Source: Diacronema lutheri (lineage: Eukaryota > Haptophyta > Pavlovophyceae > Pavlovales > Pavlovaceae). From it: a stretch of DNA of 64,000 nt. Location: positions 124,001 to 188,000 of the forward strand of contig JAGTXO010000052.1 of the NCBI GenBank assembly GCA_019448385.1. Direction: 5' to 3'. This document shows, piece after piece, positions 14,059-22,813 of this stretch; within the stretch, counting starts at the first letter, position 1; every line of letters begins with the position of its first letter. The notes below the pieces were generated by a model. The model worked only from the letters and a program-made list of their open reading frames with translations, was not told the DNA's origin and ran no database searches. The translations under genes were made by a program, and so were the position numbers.

Positions 14059-15266
14059 GCCGGCGGGCATGGCGCAGTGGCGGCGGGCGCGAGCCGCCGG
14101 CGCAGGCAGAGCTCGCGCCTCCGCTGTCGATCGCCGTGGTGATGGTCGACTCGATCTCCGCCGCGCGCTTCCGCGCGCTCATGCCGCGCACCGTCGCGTT
14201 CCTCGACGCGCGCGCGCCGGGCGCGGCGCCGGACGGCGGCGGCGCGGGCGGCGCAGGCGGCGCGGGCAGCGCGGCGCGCGCCGAGCGTTGGGTCGCCTTC
14301 GAGTTTCGAGGCTTCAGCGCGGTCGGCGCCAACTCGCCGCGCAACCAACTGCCCCTGCTCTCGGGCCTCGCCTCGCGCGAGTATGCACGCGACTGGCGCG
14401 GCGAGCCCAATCCGTGCCTCGACCCGGCGTACGCAGACGGCGCGCGCCCACCCTCGCCCAACCGCACGTGCGGCCGCTGGATCTTCGACCGCTTCGCCGA
14501 CGCGGGGTATGCGACGGCCTTTACGACGGACATGTGCGATTGGGGCGTGATGGAGGAGGCGCACCCGCTGCGCACGCGCCGGCCGCCCACGCACCACTCG
14601 CTGATCGCGCCGTGGTGCTCCGCGGAGTATGACAGCGACAAGCTCTACTTCCGGCCGCTCTCGCGCTGCCTCGGCGACGCGCGCGCGCACGCGCCGCTCC
14701 TCGCGTACGGCGCTCACTTCCACGAGCGGTACGCGCGCGCCGCGCTGCCGTCGCTCTCGTGGTCCGTCCTCCTCGAGGGCCACGAGCCGACGGGCGCCGG
14801 CGCGTCGTCGCTCGACGCCGACCTCGCCGCCCATCTGGGCGCGCTCGAGGGCGCGCACGGCAACGAGCTCGCGCTGCTGCTGCTCAGCGACCACGGCATT
14901 CACTACGGCCCGCTCTTCGACGACGCCAACCCCGCCGGCCGGCGCGAGCACCTCGCGCCGCCGCTCTTCCTTGCGCTCCCGCGCCGCTGGCTGCGCGCGC
15001 ACCCGCGCGCGGCCGCCAACCTGTGCGCCAATCGCGAGCGGCTCGTCTCCGCCTTCGACGTGCACGCAACGCTCGTGCACGCGCTCGCGCCCGAGCGCGC
15101 ACCGCGTGTGCCGCTCTGGCGCCGGCGCAGAAGCGACGGGCCGATCTCGCTCTTTGAGCCTGTGCCCGCGCGCCGCTCGTGCGCAGCCGCGTGGGTGCCG
15201 CCGACGCACTGCCCGTGCCGCGGCGGCGGCGAGGGAGGCGAACCGATCGACGCGCAAAGACGCTGA
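11043..15266 (+). CDS. DUF229 / alkaline-phosphatase-superfamily secreted protein with two lobes
   Basis: A 1407-residue single exon with an N-terminal signal-like segment (RLAVGLLARAALCAGA). The C-terminal half is a clear DUF229 (sulfatase/phosphatase-like) domain: IAVVMVDSISAARFR, RGFSAVGANSPRNQLPLLSG, GYATAFTTDMCDWG, LEGHEPTGAGASSLD, LLLLSDHGIHYG and FDVHATLVHAL. The N-terminal half repeats the same plan in degenerate form: VLLLFEGLPAELLEVALPRT, GGYIAALAADRCTS, CIGGEAAHRVALRYLEPFLN, then ILLWADGS where DHG should be. So this looks like an internal duplication with a catalytically dead first lobe (inference). The linker has an in-frame Gly-Glu-Gly-Asp minisatellite and poly-Ala. The true substrate is unknown. 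ATG 11043 is chosen over the upstream TTG. The gene is convergent with the MFS gene, 40 bp apart. Confidence 0.82.
12340..12391 (+). repeat. 12-bp in-frame minisatellite (GEGD)
   Basis: About four tandem copies of GGCGAAGGCGAT, encoding Gly-Glu-Gly-Asp in the inter-lobe linker of the DUF229 protein. The 12-bp unit keeps the frame. Confidence 0.9.
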
Positions 15267-15306
15267 ATGCCTACCTTTTACAACATTCATGGCGTCAGCA
15301 CACTTG

Positions 15307-16908
15307 CTAGCCCTCCGCGCATTGCCCGCTCGAACCCCCTGCCCCATCACTGTCGCCGTCGGCGCCGCTTTGTCGGCCGCGGCCGACTGCGGCACGCACG
15401 TCCACGGCGCCCGTCTCCGCGTCGCCGTCCTCGTCGAGGGCGTCCAACACGTCCACCTCGCCGGCGGAGCGCGTGCCTTCTCCGCGCGGCGCGACGAGCG
15501 GCTCCGTCGCGAACTCTGGCGGCAGCGCGTCGGGCGCGCGCGCGCCGCGCCGCGCGCACGGCTGCTCGGCGCCCGCTGCCGCGCGCGCGTGCACGCTCAG
15601 CACGGGCAGCATCGCCAGGAAGAGCGCTGCCACCGCCGCGTAGCTGAGCGCCTCGGCGTCGGCGGCCTCGAGCGCGTGGAGGAGTGGGCCGAAGGCGAGC
15701 GGCGCAAGCAGCGCGCACGCGCTCTCAAGCGCCGCCGCCGAGCCGAGCGCGCGCGCCTGCGCGTGCGCGCGCACGTGCCGCGAGAGCATCGCGCGGAGGA
15801 GGGGCGAGAGGAAGGTGCCGAGCGAGTAGCTCACGCCGCCCGCGACGAAGAGGCGTGGCCGCCCTCCGCCCGAGAGCGCGTACAGCGCGCAGCCCAGTGC
15901 CGACGCGAGCGCGCCGAGCGCGCACACGCGCACGGCCGGCGCGCGCCGGAGCGGGCTCGCGGCGAGCGCGAGGTTGCCCGCGACCGTCGCACCCGCGCAC
16001 GCGGTCGAGAAGGCGCCGAGCGCCTCGTCGCCCCAGCCGAGCTGGAGGCGCGCGAACGGCACAAGCAAGAACTCGCACGCGCGCATCGGCGCCCACGTGC
16101 ACGCCATGAGCAGCGCGACGCGCCGCACGGCCGCCGCGTCCTTGACGTCGCCGCCGCCGCCGTCCGCGCCGCCGGCGCGCGTGCGCGCCGCGCACAGGAA
16201 GGCGACGGGCTGCAGCGGGTTGGCGCTCGCCGCGCACTCGCGGCCTGTGCGCGGCGCGCGGCGCGCGCTCGCGGGCAGCGTCTCCACGAGCAGCGCCGCG
16301 GAGACGCCCGCGAGCACGAGCAGCGCCACGCCGGTGCCGACGATCGTCGCGCGCGCGCCGGCGCGTTCGCTCAGCGCGCCGAGCGTGAACGGCCCGCAGA
16401 GGACGGCGCACATGACGGCAGTCTCGACGGCGGCAAACGCACCGGTGCGCGAGCCGTCCGCCGATGACGTCACGTCGGCGCGCATCGCGCAGCTGATCGC
16501 GAGGAAGAGCCAAAGCGAGCCAAAGAGGCCCGTCGCCGTGTGCATCGCGAGAAGCAGCGGCAGCGACGGGCTGAGCGCGCAGCCGAGCGCGTCGAGGCCC
16601 ATGCCGATGATGCACGCGCAGAAGACGAGCTTGCGCCCGATCCGGTCGGCAACGAACGTGAGCGCCGGCAGCGTGAGGATCGCGAGCAGGTTGGGCGCGC
16701 TCTTGATCGCCTCGAGGTAGACGGTCGCCTCGTCGACCGCGGCGCGCGTCCCGCACGGCGCAGCGTCGAGCCGCGCGCACGAAAGGGCGAGGACGTGCGA
16801 AGGTAGCAGAATCGTCTGCACGGGGATCGCGCAGAATGTCACCGCGCAGATGAGCAGCGGCAGCCCCGCATTCGTGGAGCTCGCGCGCGGGGTCGGGTCC
16901 GACGCCAT
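15307..16908 (-). CDS. Major facilitator superfamily transporter
   Basis: A 533-residue polytopic protein with about 12 hydrophobic segments, beginning MASDPTPR before the first (LPLLICAVTFCAIPVQTILLP). The loop after TM2 carries the MFS signature in the form FVADRIGRKLVF. A large central loop (residues about 215-250) and a hydrophilic C-terminal tail of about 90 residues frame the second bundle. Substrate is not deducible; the general layout recalls fungal and algal drug or solute MFS permeases. Single exon. The ATG is 25 bp from the divergent MED6 ATG, and the stop is 40 bp from that of the convergent DUF229 gene. Confidence 0.85.
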   Translation of the reverse strand: MASDPTPRASSTNAGLPLLICAVTFCAIPVQTILLPSHVLALSCARLDAAPCGTRAAVDEATVYLEAIKSAPNLLAILTLPALTFVADRIGRKLVFCACIIGMGLDALGCALSPSLPLLLAMHTATGLFGSLWLFLAISCAMRADVTSSADGSRTGAFAAVETAVMCAVLCGPFTLGALSERAGARATIVGTGVALLVLAGVSAALLVETLPASARRAPRTGRECAASANPLQPVAFLCAARTRAGGADGGGGDVKDAAAVRRVALLMACTWAPMRACEFLLVPFARLQLGWGDEALGAFSTACAGATVAGNLALAASPLRRAPAVRVCALGALASALGCALYALSGGGRPRLFVAGGVSYSLGTFLSPLLRAMLSRHVRAHAQARALGSAAALESACALLAPLAFGPLLHALEAADAEALSYAAVAALFLAMLPVLSVHARAAAGAEQPCARRGARAPDALPPEFATEPLVAPRGEGTRSAGEVDVLDALDEDGDAETGAVDVRAAVGRGRQSGADGDSDGAGGSSGQCAEG

Positions 16909-16933
16909 CGCCCCCCGGGGTGGGCCCACCACG
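16909..16933. promoter_or_regulatory. 25-bp divergent start-codon spacer (MFS / MED6)
   Basis: The two ATGs, both in GATGGCG context, are separated by 25 bp of almost pure G/C. This is the second case in the window of a divergent pair with under 30 bp between start codons. Confidence 0.6.
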
Positions 16934-17647
16934 ATGGCGGAAATTCGATGCGCGCGCGGCGACCCGACGCTCGAGGTCGAGCACTTCGACCCGAACTGGC
17001 GGCTGCCGCTGCCGGGCGGCGAGCCGCGCCTCTCCGCGCTCACGGCGCTCGCCTACTTTGGCGAGACCACGTTCGGCAGCCCTGGCTTCTACGAGCCCGA
17101 CTGCGACAACGAGCTTGCCGCGCGCTCGCCAGGCGTGCAGCGCGAGCTCGCGCAGACCAACGAGCGCGAGGCGGCGCTCTTCGAGCCGGGGCGGTGGTCG
17201 TTCGCGGAGTACGCGGCCCTGCGCGAGCACCGCGCCGCCGCCATTGCGGTCGCGCTCCGCGAGCTCCGTGGCCACCAGTTTGAGCTCGTGCCCGCGCTCA
17301 CGCTCGAGGCGGGCGAGCACCGTGCGTACGTGATCCAAAAGGTGCGCCGCACGAGCCGGATAGCCACGCAGTCGGTCGCGGCGTACACGGTGATCGACGG
17401 GGTGATTCGGCGCTCCCCCGACCTTTACGCGCTCGTCGAGTCGCGCCTCGCCAAGGCTGCCTACCACCTCGGCCGCGTCGTCGCGGCCGCTGATGAGCTC
17501 GATCTGCGGCGGCGCGCGCGCGCCGGGCTCGGGGGCGCGCCCGCCGGTTTGGCGCACGCGCCGGGCACGGAGCTCGCGTGTGAAGACGCGCGAGACGAGC
17601 TACGGCTCGACATTCGCACCCTCGCACAGCCGCAGGAGGCTGGCTGA
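16934..17647 (+). CDS. MED6: Mediator complex subunit 6
   Basis: Head-module subunit of Mediator, a nuclear RNA polymerase II co-activator. The 237-residue protein shows the Med6 order of motifs: HFDPNWRLPLPG (family FxDxxWL), ALAYFGETTFGSPGFYEPDCDNE (family YFxxSpFYDxxCNNE), a segment of length close to the family's, HQFELVPALTL, VIQKVRRTS, AAYTVIDGVIRRSPDLYALVESRL (family YYIIxGxIYQAPdlxsvl). A Gly/Ala-rich C-terminus completes it. Single exon, ATG at 16934. It follows the MFS gene head-to-head and converges on the 17795-22567 gene with 147 bp between stops. Confidence 0.9.
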   Translation: MAEIRCARGDPTLEVEHFDPNWRLPLPGGEPRLSALTALAYFGETTFGSPGFYEPDCDNELAARSPGVQRELAQTNEREAALFEPGRWSFAEYAALREHRAAAIAVALRELRGHQFELVPALTLEAGEHRAYVIQKVRRTSRIATQSVAAYTVIDGVIRRSPDLYALVESRLAKAAYHLGRVVAAADELDLRRRARAGLGGAPAGLAHAPGTELACEDARDELRLDIRTLAQPQEAG

Positions 17648-17794
17648 CGGGCGCGCGCCGCGCGTGCCACCGCCGCCAACCTACTGCCCTGCCCTCTGGT
17701 GCGAAGGGCGAGACCCTCGGCATTGCAATGGGCATGTCCGTGAGTCTTAGGCTGAGAGCAAAGCGCGACGTCTGCAACCCGCATGTCAGAAACC

Positions 17795-20700
17795 TCAACG
17801 CCGCCCGTAGCCGTGATCGTCGGCCGCCTTCAGCAGCACTGCATTGGTCCGCTGCTTCACCTCCTCCAGCTCGCGGCTCAACTTGCTGTGGTCGAGCTTG
17901 GCTCTGCGCGGTGCACGCCAGGCGCGTGAACCCCGAACATGGCAGGGCAAGGGCCACGCGCGGCGCGGTGAGCCGCAGCGAGCGTCGAGCGCGTGGGGCG
18001 CGCGCGAGGGCGCGCGACTCAACCGTCGCGCCGCAGCACACCTGCGCAGCGCGCTCTCGCTCTGGGCGCAGCGCTGCTCGAGCTGCGCGACGCGCTCGGC
18101 GGCGCTCGTGGCTGCATCGAGCGCCGCCTTGCGCGCGGAGCGCTCGCCGTCGCGCGCCGCGCGCATCGCCGCTTGCACTGCTGCTATCTCGCGCGCGTGT
18201 GCGGACGGCGTGCCCCCGCCGCTCGCGCACGCGCCGTTCTTGCCCTGCGCGCCAGCAGTTCCGCCCTGCGCACCACTGGTCGCGCGCGCGGCTGCAGCGT
18301 CTGCGATCTGCGCGCGCAGCCGATGCGTTTCGTCAACCCACTGGCCTGCGCTCACAAGACGCGCGGCGCACGCCGGCGCGGGTGGCGTGCGTGCGCGAAT
18401 GAGTGACGCGCGAATGAGTGAGGCGCGAAGGAGTGAGGCGCGAAGGAGTGAGGCGCGAAGGAGTGAGGCGCGAATGAGTGAGGCGCTGTCGAGGGCGGCA
18501 GCGCGGCCGCGCGGCCGCGCGGCCGCGCGCGCGCGCGCCACACCGAGTGCGGCCATGAGCGCCTCGTTCTCCTCGCGCAGCGCGCCAACCGCACCGAGCG
18601 CACGCGTGGCCGTTACGCCCTCGCCGGGCGAGGCGCTCGCAGTGCCGGCGGCGCTCGCGCCGAGCGCGAGCGCGCCGAGCGCCGCCTGCGACGCCTGGCA
18701 CGCGCGAAGCAGCTCACGCAGCCGCGCCGCCTCGGCCGCGTGGAAGCCGGCGTCGAGTTTTGCGTCGCGCAGCGCGAGCTCGAGCGCGTCGAGCTGCGAG
18801 TTCGCTTTGCGCAGCATCCCGACGAGCCGGTCATCCGCAGCGACGTGCAGCGCGCTGTCGTGGCGATGGTCGTGCTCGCCGTACGCGCCGCGCGGCTCGA
18901 GCTCGCCGCCGTATCCGCCGCCAAGGCGGGCGTCGCCGCCGCCGGCCGTGCGGCGCGGCGAGCCTGGCGTGCGGTGCGTGGGCGAGCGTCCGCGCCGGCC
19001 GCCGCCGCCGCCACCGCCGCCGCCGCCAGCGGTCGCCGCGTACTGAGCGGCGCTCAGCTGCAACTGGAGGCTCGCGCTGAGCGGCGTGAGCTGCGCGCTC
19101 ACCACGCGAGGCGTCGCGAGCTCGCGCGAGAGCGCGCTGAGCGCCGCGGCTGCGCGCTCCTCCGGGTTGAGGTTGGGCGTTCCGTCGGCGGCGGCGAGCG
19201 CGGCCGCGAAGGCCTCGCGCCCGCCCGGCACGGCACGCAGCGCCGTGAAGTCGGAGCGGCGCTGATGCGCGCGCAGCCAGCGCTGCACGACGACCGCCGC
19301 GCGCGCTGCCGCCGCCGCGTCGCGCGCGCCCGCGAGCGCTGTGGCCGCGGCCGCACCGCCGCTCGGCGCGCCGCGCCGCGCGGCGAGCGCCTCGCCGGCG
19401 GCCGCGCGCGGCGGCGGCGGCGCATCGGCGGCGTCGCGCGGCGCCATGCGCACGAGCGCGGCGAGCGGACCCACCTCGACGAGCACGCTCGCCAGCGTGC
19501 GGGCCTCCACGCCGTCCGCCAGCACCGCGCGCCCCGTGGCGGCCGTCTCGACGATCGCAACCTCGACAAGCGCGCAGCGCTCGGCAGCGTCCGCGTGCGA
19601 AGGCGAGCAGAGCGCGGCGAGTGAGAGTGTGCCGACGCCGAGAATCTCGCCCTCGTCCTCATCCGCGCCGCCCAGCTCGCCGCCCGTCAGCACGTCCGCG
19701 CCGTCCGCAACGTGCCCGCGCGCCGCGTTTGCGGCGCTCGCCGCGCGCGCGGCCGCGGCCGCGGCCGACGGCCGCTTGAGGACGAGCGCGATGGACGAGG
19801 CGAGCGGGTCGGCGGCGCCGCGCGCGAGCGCGACGCGCAGCCTGCCGCGCAGCGTGCCGCTCGTCGCCGCGTCCGCCACCCTTGCGGCCGTCCCCACCGC
19901 TCGGTTGGCGGGCGGATCGCCGACGGGCGCGTGCGCGCTCACGACGACGACGCCGTGCTCGGCGTCGATCGGGTCCGTTTCGGAGCGCAGCGCGGTCGGC
20001 TCGCTGCCCGCGCGCGGCACGACGACGACACGCGTGCGTGCGAGCGCACCGCGTGCACCGCGCGCGCTCGCGGCAGGCCGCGCGGCCGCCGGCGGCGCGC
20101 CGACCGCGCCAACCGGCGGCGGCGCGGCGGCGAGGGTCGGCGGTGGCGGCGGGAGGGTGTCGGCCCACGCCTCGACCCAAAGCCGCTCGCCGCCGCCACC
20201 GCCCCGCCCAGCGACGGCCGCCCCTGCTGCTGGCAGCAGCTCGAGCTCGGCAAGGTGCAGCCGCAGAGCGGACGCCGGCCGCAGCGCCGCGCCCACGCGC
20301 TCGCGCAACTGCGCCAACGCGACGGGCGGGCGCGGCTGCGCCGGCGCGGGCCGGTGGGCGGGCGAGGCGCCGCTTGCCGGCACAGCCGCGTGCGCGACGA
20401 CGGGCAGGCGCACTGAGCATGCGAGCGCAAACGGCAGTCGGCAAGCCGAGCGCGGCCCGAGCGCCTCGAGGAGCAGCGGCCAGTTGCGCGCCGACTCGCA
20501 CGGCTCGGCCCACGCCAGATCGGCCGCGATCCCGGCGAGGTGCGCGCGCGCCACAGCGGCGGCGTCAGCGGGCTCATCCGTGGCAGCGCCGCCCGTGGCG
20601 GCGCGCGGCGCGGCGGCGCGTGCGCCGAGCAGCGCGTGCAGCGCGCGCAGCGAGCCCTCCTCGAGCAGCGACCACGCGACGTGGCACGCGGCCTCACGCA

Positions 20701-22567
20701 GCCCGCGGACGCCCAGCCGCGCGCCGCCGGCGCCCTCGCGCGCGCCCGCGCTGCGCGCCGCCGGCGCCGAGCGGCGCACGCCGCCGTCCGCGTCGGCCGG
20801 TGGCGGCAGCTGGGCGTGCGGCACAGCGGCGCTCGCCGCGAAGAGCTCGAGCAGCTCCGCCGCACTCCACTGCGCGCCGATGCCGCCGCCGACGCCCTCG
20901 GTGCGCGCGGCGGCGCGCGCGACGACCTCGGCCGGCGATGCGCCAAGTCCGGCGGCGCGCGCAGCCGCGTCGAGCGCGGCGGCGGCGTCAGCGGCAACGG
21001 CAGCGGCCGACGCGGGCGCGCCGGTGGCGGCTGCGGCGGCGCTCGCCGGCGGCGGCGCGAGGCCGAGCGCCGCGCGCAGCGCGCGTGCGTCCGGCGCGCC
21101 GGCCATGCCGGCTGGCGCGAGCATGGCGTCCGCCCACTCTGCGCCGCCCACCGAGCCGCCGGAGGGTCGGGCAGCGCTCTCGCCGCCCGCGCCGTCTGGC
21201 CTGTACGACGCGAGGCTGCGCGCGAGCGCCGCCGCCTCGGCGCCCGCTAACGCGACGCGCGCCCGCGCGTCGAGCTCGCCGAGCAGCGTGTCCGCGCGCA
21301 CGCCGCGCACGCCGGCGGCGCCGAGCTCGCGCAGCAGCGCCTCCGTCGCTTCCGCGTGCGCCGCCATGCCCACCGCCGCCGCCGGCCGGCCTCGCTCCGT
21401 GCCGTCCGCGCGGGGCGCGCGAGCGAGCGCCGCGCGCAGCTCGTCGCGCTCCGCCACGCCGAGTGCTGAGAGGGGCGTGCGCCAGTCAACGGGTGAGCGC
21501 GCGTCAGGCGGCGCGCCCGCATTAGCGGACGGCGCAGCGGCCGACGCGCCGGCGCGTGCCACTGCCTCCGCCGCCTCGCCCGCATCGCCAAGCGCGCGCA
21601 GGTGCACGCACACGCGCCGGAGCGCGCCGAGCGCTTCTGCATCCGCCGCGTCCGCGTCGGAGCGCGCGCGCGTCGCGCCGACGGCACCCGCAGCGGGCGC
21701 GCGCACGCGTGTGCGCGGCACGGCCTGCGCGCCTGTTGCGCCGTCGCCACCCACGCCGTCGCCGCCGCCGCTGGTGGCGAACGGCGGCAGCGGCAGAGGC
21801 GGCGCGGGCAGGCGCGTGAGCGCGCGCTCGACGGTCGCCGAGAAGGCGCGCACGGCCTTGCGCCGCGTGTGCTCGTGTGGCGCAATCGCGCGGTGTGCGG
21901 CCGCCAGCTGCGTGAGCGCCGCGTGCATCACGCCGCGCAGCTCCGCCTCGCGGCTGAGCACCTTGCGCTGCCGCCGCGCGGCTGCGCGCGCCAGTACCTT
22001 GGCGTCGGAAGGCGCGTCCGCAACCGCGTCGTGTGCGCGCGCCGCGCCAGCGGCGAGAGGCTCGCTGCCGTGGGGCGCGGAAGGCAGCGCCAAGCTAGCG
22101 CGCGAGTGCGAGAATGACGCGCGCGCGCTCTCCACGTCGCTCCGCCAATCTGCTAGCGCGAGCGCGAGGTCGCGCACCGCGCGGCGCGCGTCGGGCAGCT
22201 CGTCGTGCGGCAGCGCGTCGAGAGCGCCGCCGGCTGCCTCAACGAGGCGCTGCGCGAGCGCCGAGCGGAGCGCATTATCCGCATCGATGCGCGTCGCCAC
22301 CGCGCGCTCGCGCGAGAGCCGTCCGAGGAAGACGTGCGCGATCCGCGCCCAGCCCGCCCACCGGTCCGCGAGCCGAAGCGCCGCCTCGGCGGAGCGGCGC
22401 AGCGCGCCGCGCGCGGCGGGGCCGCCGCTGCCGGCGTAGGCCTCGTCTGAGCACGACGCGGCGCTATGCGCGAGCGCCGCCGAGCCGTGCAGCGCGGCGA
22501 GCAGCGCGATCGCCTCCTCGAACTCGGCAATGATCTCGTCGTTGTCCTCCCGCCCATGCGCCGCCAT
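17795..22567 (-). CDS. Large Ala-rich IQ-motif and coiled-coil protein, function unknown
   Basis: Exons (minus strand): 22567-18544, 18345-18042, 17903-17795; phases agree and give about 1478 residues. The N-terminal third is helical and Ala/Arg-rich. A mid-region beta-like segment (LRLHLAELELLPAAG, later EILGVGTLSLAALC and LVEVAIVE) could be a divergent C2-type fold. An IQ-like helix AAVVVQRWLRAHQRRSDF follows, then C-terminal coiled coil (SQLDALELALRDAKL; after splicing ALGQWVDETHRLRAQI and KLSRELEEVKQRTNAVLL). This combination is seen in cilium and centrosome proteins, but I do not recognise the family. Intron 1 (198 nt) is built largely of a 15-bp minisatellite and, being a multiple of three without stops, would read through if retained. 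Confidence 0.72.
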   Translation of the reverse strand: MAAHGREDNDEIIAEFEEAIALLAALHGSAALAHSAASCSDEAYAGSGGPAARGALRRSAEAALRLADRWAGWARIAHVFLGRLSRERAVATRIDADNALRSALAQRLVEAAGGALDALPHDELPDARRAVRDLALALADWRSDVESARASFSHSRASLALPSAPHGSEPLAAGAARAHDAVADAPSDAKVLARAAARRQRKVLSREAELRGVMHAALTQLAAAHRAIAPHEHTRRKAVRAFSATVERALTRLPAPPLPLPPFATSGGGDGVGGDGATGAQAVPRTRVRAPAAGAVGATRARSDADAADAEALGALRRVCVHLRALGDAGEAAEAVARAGASAAAPSANAGAPPDARSPVDWRTPLSALGVAERDELRAALARAPRADGTERGRPAAAVGMAAHAEATEALLRELGAAGVRGVRADTLLGELDARARVALAGAEAAALARSLASYRPDGAGGESAARPSGGSVGGAEWADAMLAPAGMAGAPDARALRAALGLAPPPASAAAAATGAPASAAAVAADAAAALDAAARAAGLGASPAEVVARAAARTEGVGGGIGAQWSAAELLELFAASAAVPHAQLPPPADADGGVRRSAPAARSAGAREGAGGARLGVRGLREAACHVAWSLLEEGSLRALHALLGARAAAPRAATGGAATDEPADAAAVARAHLAGIAADLAWAEPCESARNWPLLLEALGPRSACRLPFALACSVRLPVVAHAAVPASGASPAHRPAPAQPRPPVALAQLRERVGAALRPASALRLHLAELELLPAAGAAVAGRGGGGGERLWVEAWADTLPPPPPTLAAAPPPVGAVGAPPAAARPAASARGARGALARTRVVVVPRAGSEPTALRSETDPIDAEHGVVVVSAHAPVGDPPANRAVGTAARVADAATSGTLRGRLRVALARGAADPLASSIALVLKRPSAAAAAARAASAANAARGHVADGADVLTGGELGGADEDEGEILGVGTLSLAALCSPSHADAAERCALVEVAIVETAATGRAVLADGVEARTLASVLVEVGPLAALVRMAPRDAADAPPPPRAAAGEALAARRGAPSGGAAAATALAGARDAAAAARAAVVVQRWLRAHQRRSDFTALRAVPGGREAFAAALAAADGTPNLNPEERAAAALSALSRELATPRVVSAQLTPLSASLQLQLSAAQYAATAGGGGGGGGGGRRGRSPTHRTPGSPRRTAGGGDARLGGGYGGELEPRGAYGEHDHRHDSALHVAADDRLVGMLRKANSQLDALELALRDAKLDAGFHAAEAARLRELLRACQASQAALGALALGASAAGTASASPGEGVTATRALGAVGALREENEALMAALGVARARAAARPRGRAAALDSASLIRASLLRASLLRASLLRASLIRASLIRARTPPAPACAARLVSAGQWVDETHRLRAQIADAAAARATSGAQGGTAGAQGKNGACASGGGTPSAHAREIAAVQAAMRAARDGERSARKAALDAATSAAERVAQLEQRCAQSESALRRCAAARRLSRAPSRAPHALDARCGSPRRAWPLPCHVRGSRAWRAPRRAKLDHSKLSRELEEVKQRTNAVLLKAADDHGYGRR
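18393..18482 (+). repeat. 15-bp minisatellite inside an intron
   Basis: Six tandem 15-bp copies of GCGCGAA(T/G)GAGTGAG, differing at one or two positions, within intron 1 of the IQ/coiled-coil gene. The unit is a multiple of three. Confidence 0.9.
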
Positions 22568-22747
22568 TGCTCCGCGTTTGAAATCACTGAATCGCCGCCA
22601 TTTGATCCAGTGATTTCAAACGGCGGCGATTCAAGCGCGCGTTTGAAATCACTGAATATATATACTAACGACGCTTACAGGCGGGTCAGCAGGAGGGGCG
22701 CGCACGGGGCCGAGGCTGGACAAACGGAGCGAGCGACTGAATATATA
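22568..22747. promoter_or_regulatory. Upstream region between IQ/coiled-coil gene and TIR element
   Basis: 180 bp that are AT-richer than the flanks, with two ATATATAT stretches (about 22656 and 22741). It carries the compound inverted repeat annotated separately. It likely holds the promoter of the minus-strand gene starting at 22567. Confidence 0.4.
22576..22654. repeat. Compound inverted/direct repeat next to a start codon
   Basis: Block A, GTTTGAAATCACTG (22576-22589), is followed by block B, GAATCGCCGCC (22589-22599). Their exact reverse complements come next in the same order: A' at 22608-22621 and B' at 22622-22632. A third copy of A lies in direct orientation at 22641-22654. The first block begins nine bases upstream of the ATG at 22567. 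It may be a cruciform, a regulatory site or the scar of a mobile element. Confidence 0.85.
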
Positions 22748-22813
22748 TGGGGGGTTCGGCTAGTATTGGCCCGCCGTTAGCGTTGGCCCGCGTTCGTGTT
22801 TTATGCGCGGGAG

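Noticed and set aside
19341-22439. 1032-residue plus-strand frame
   Set aside because: Ser/Ala/Arg-rich low-complexity antisense of the IQ/coiled-coil gene.
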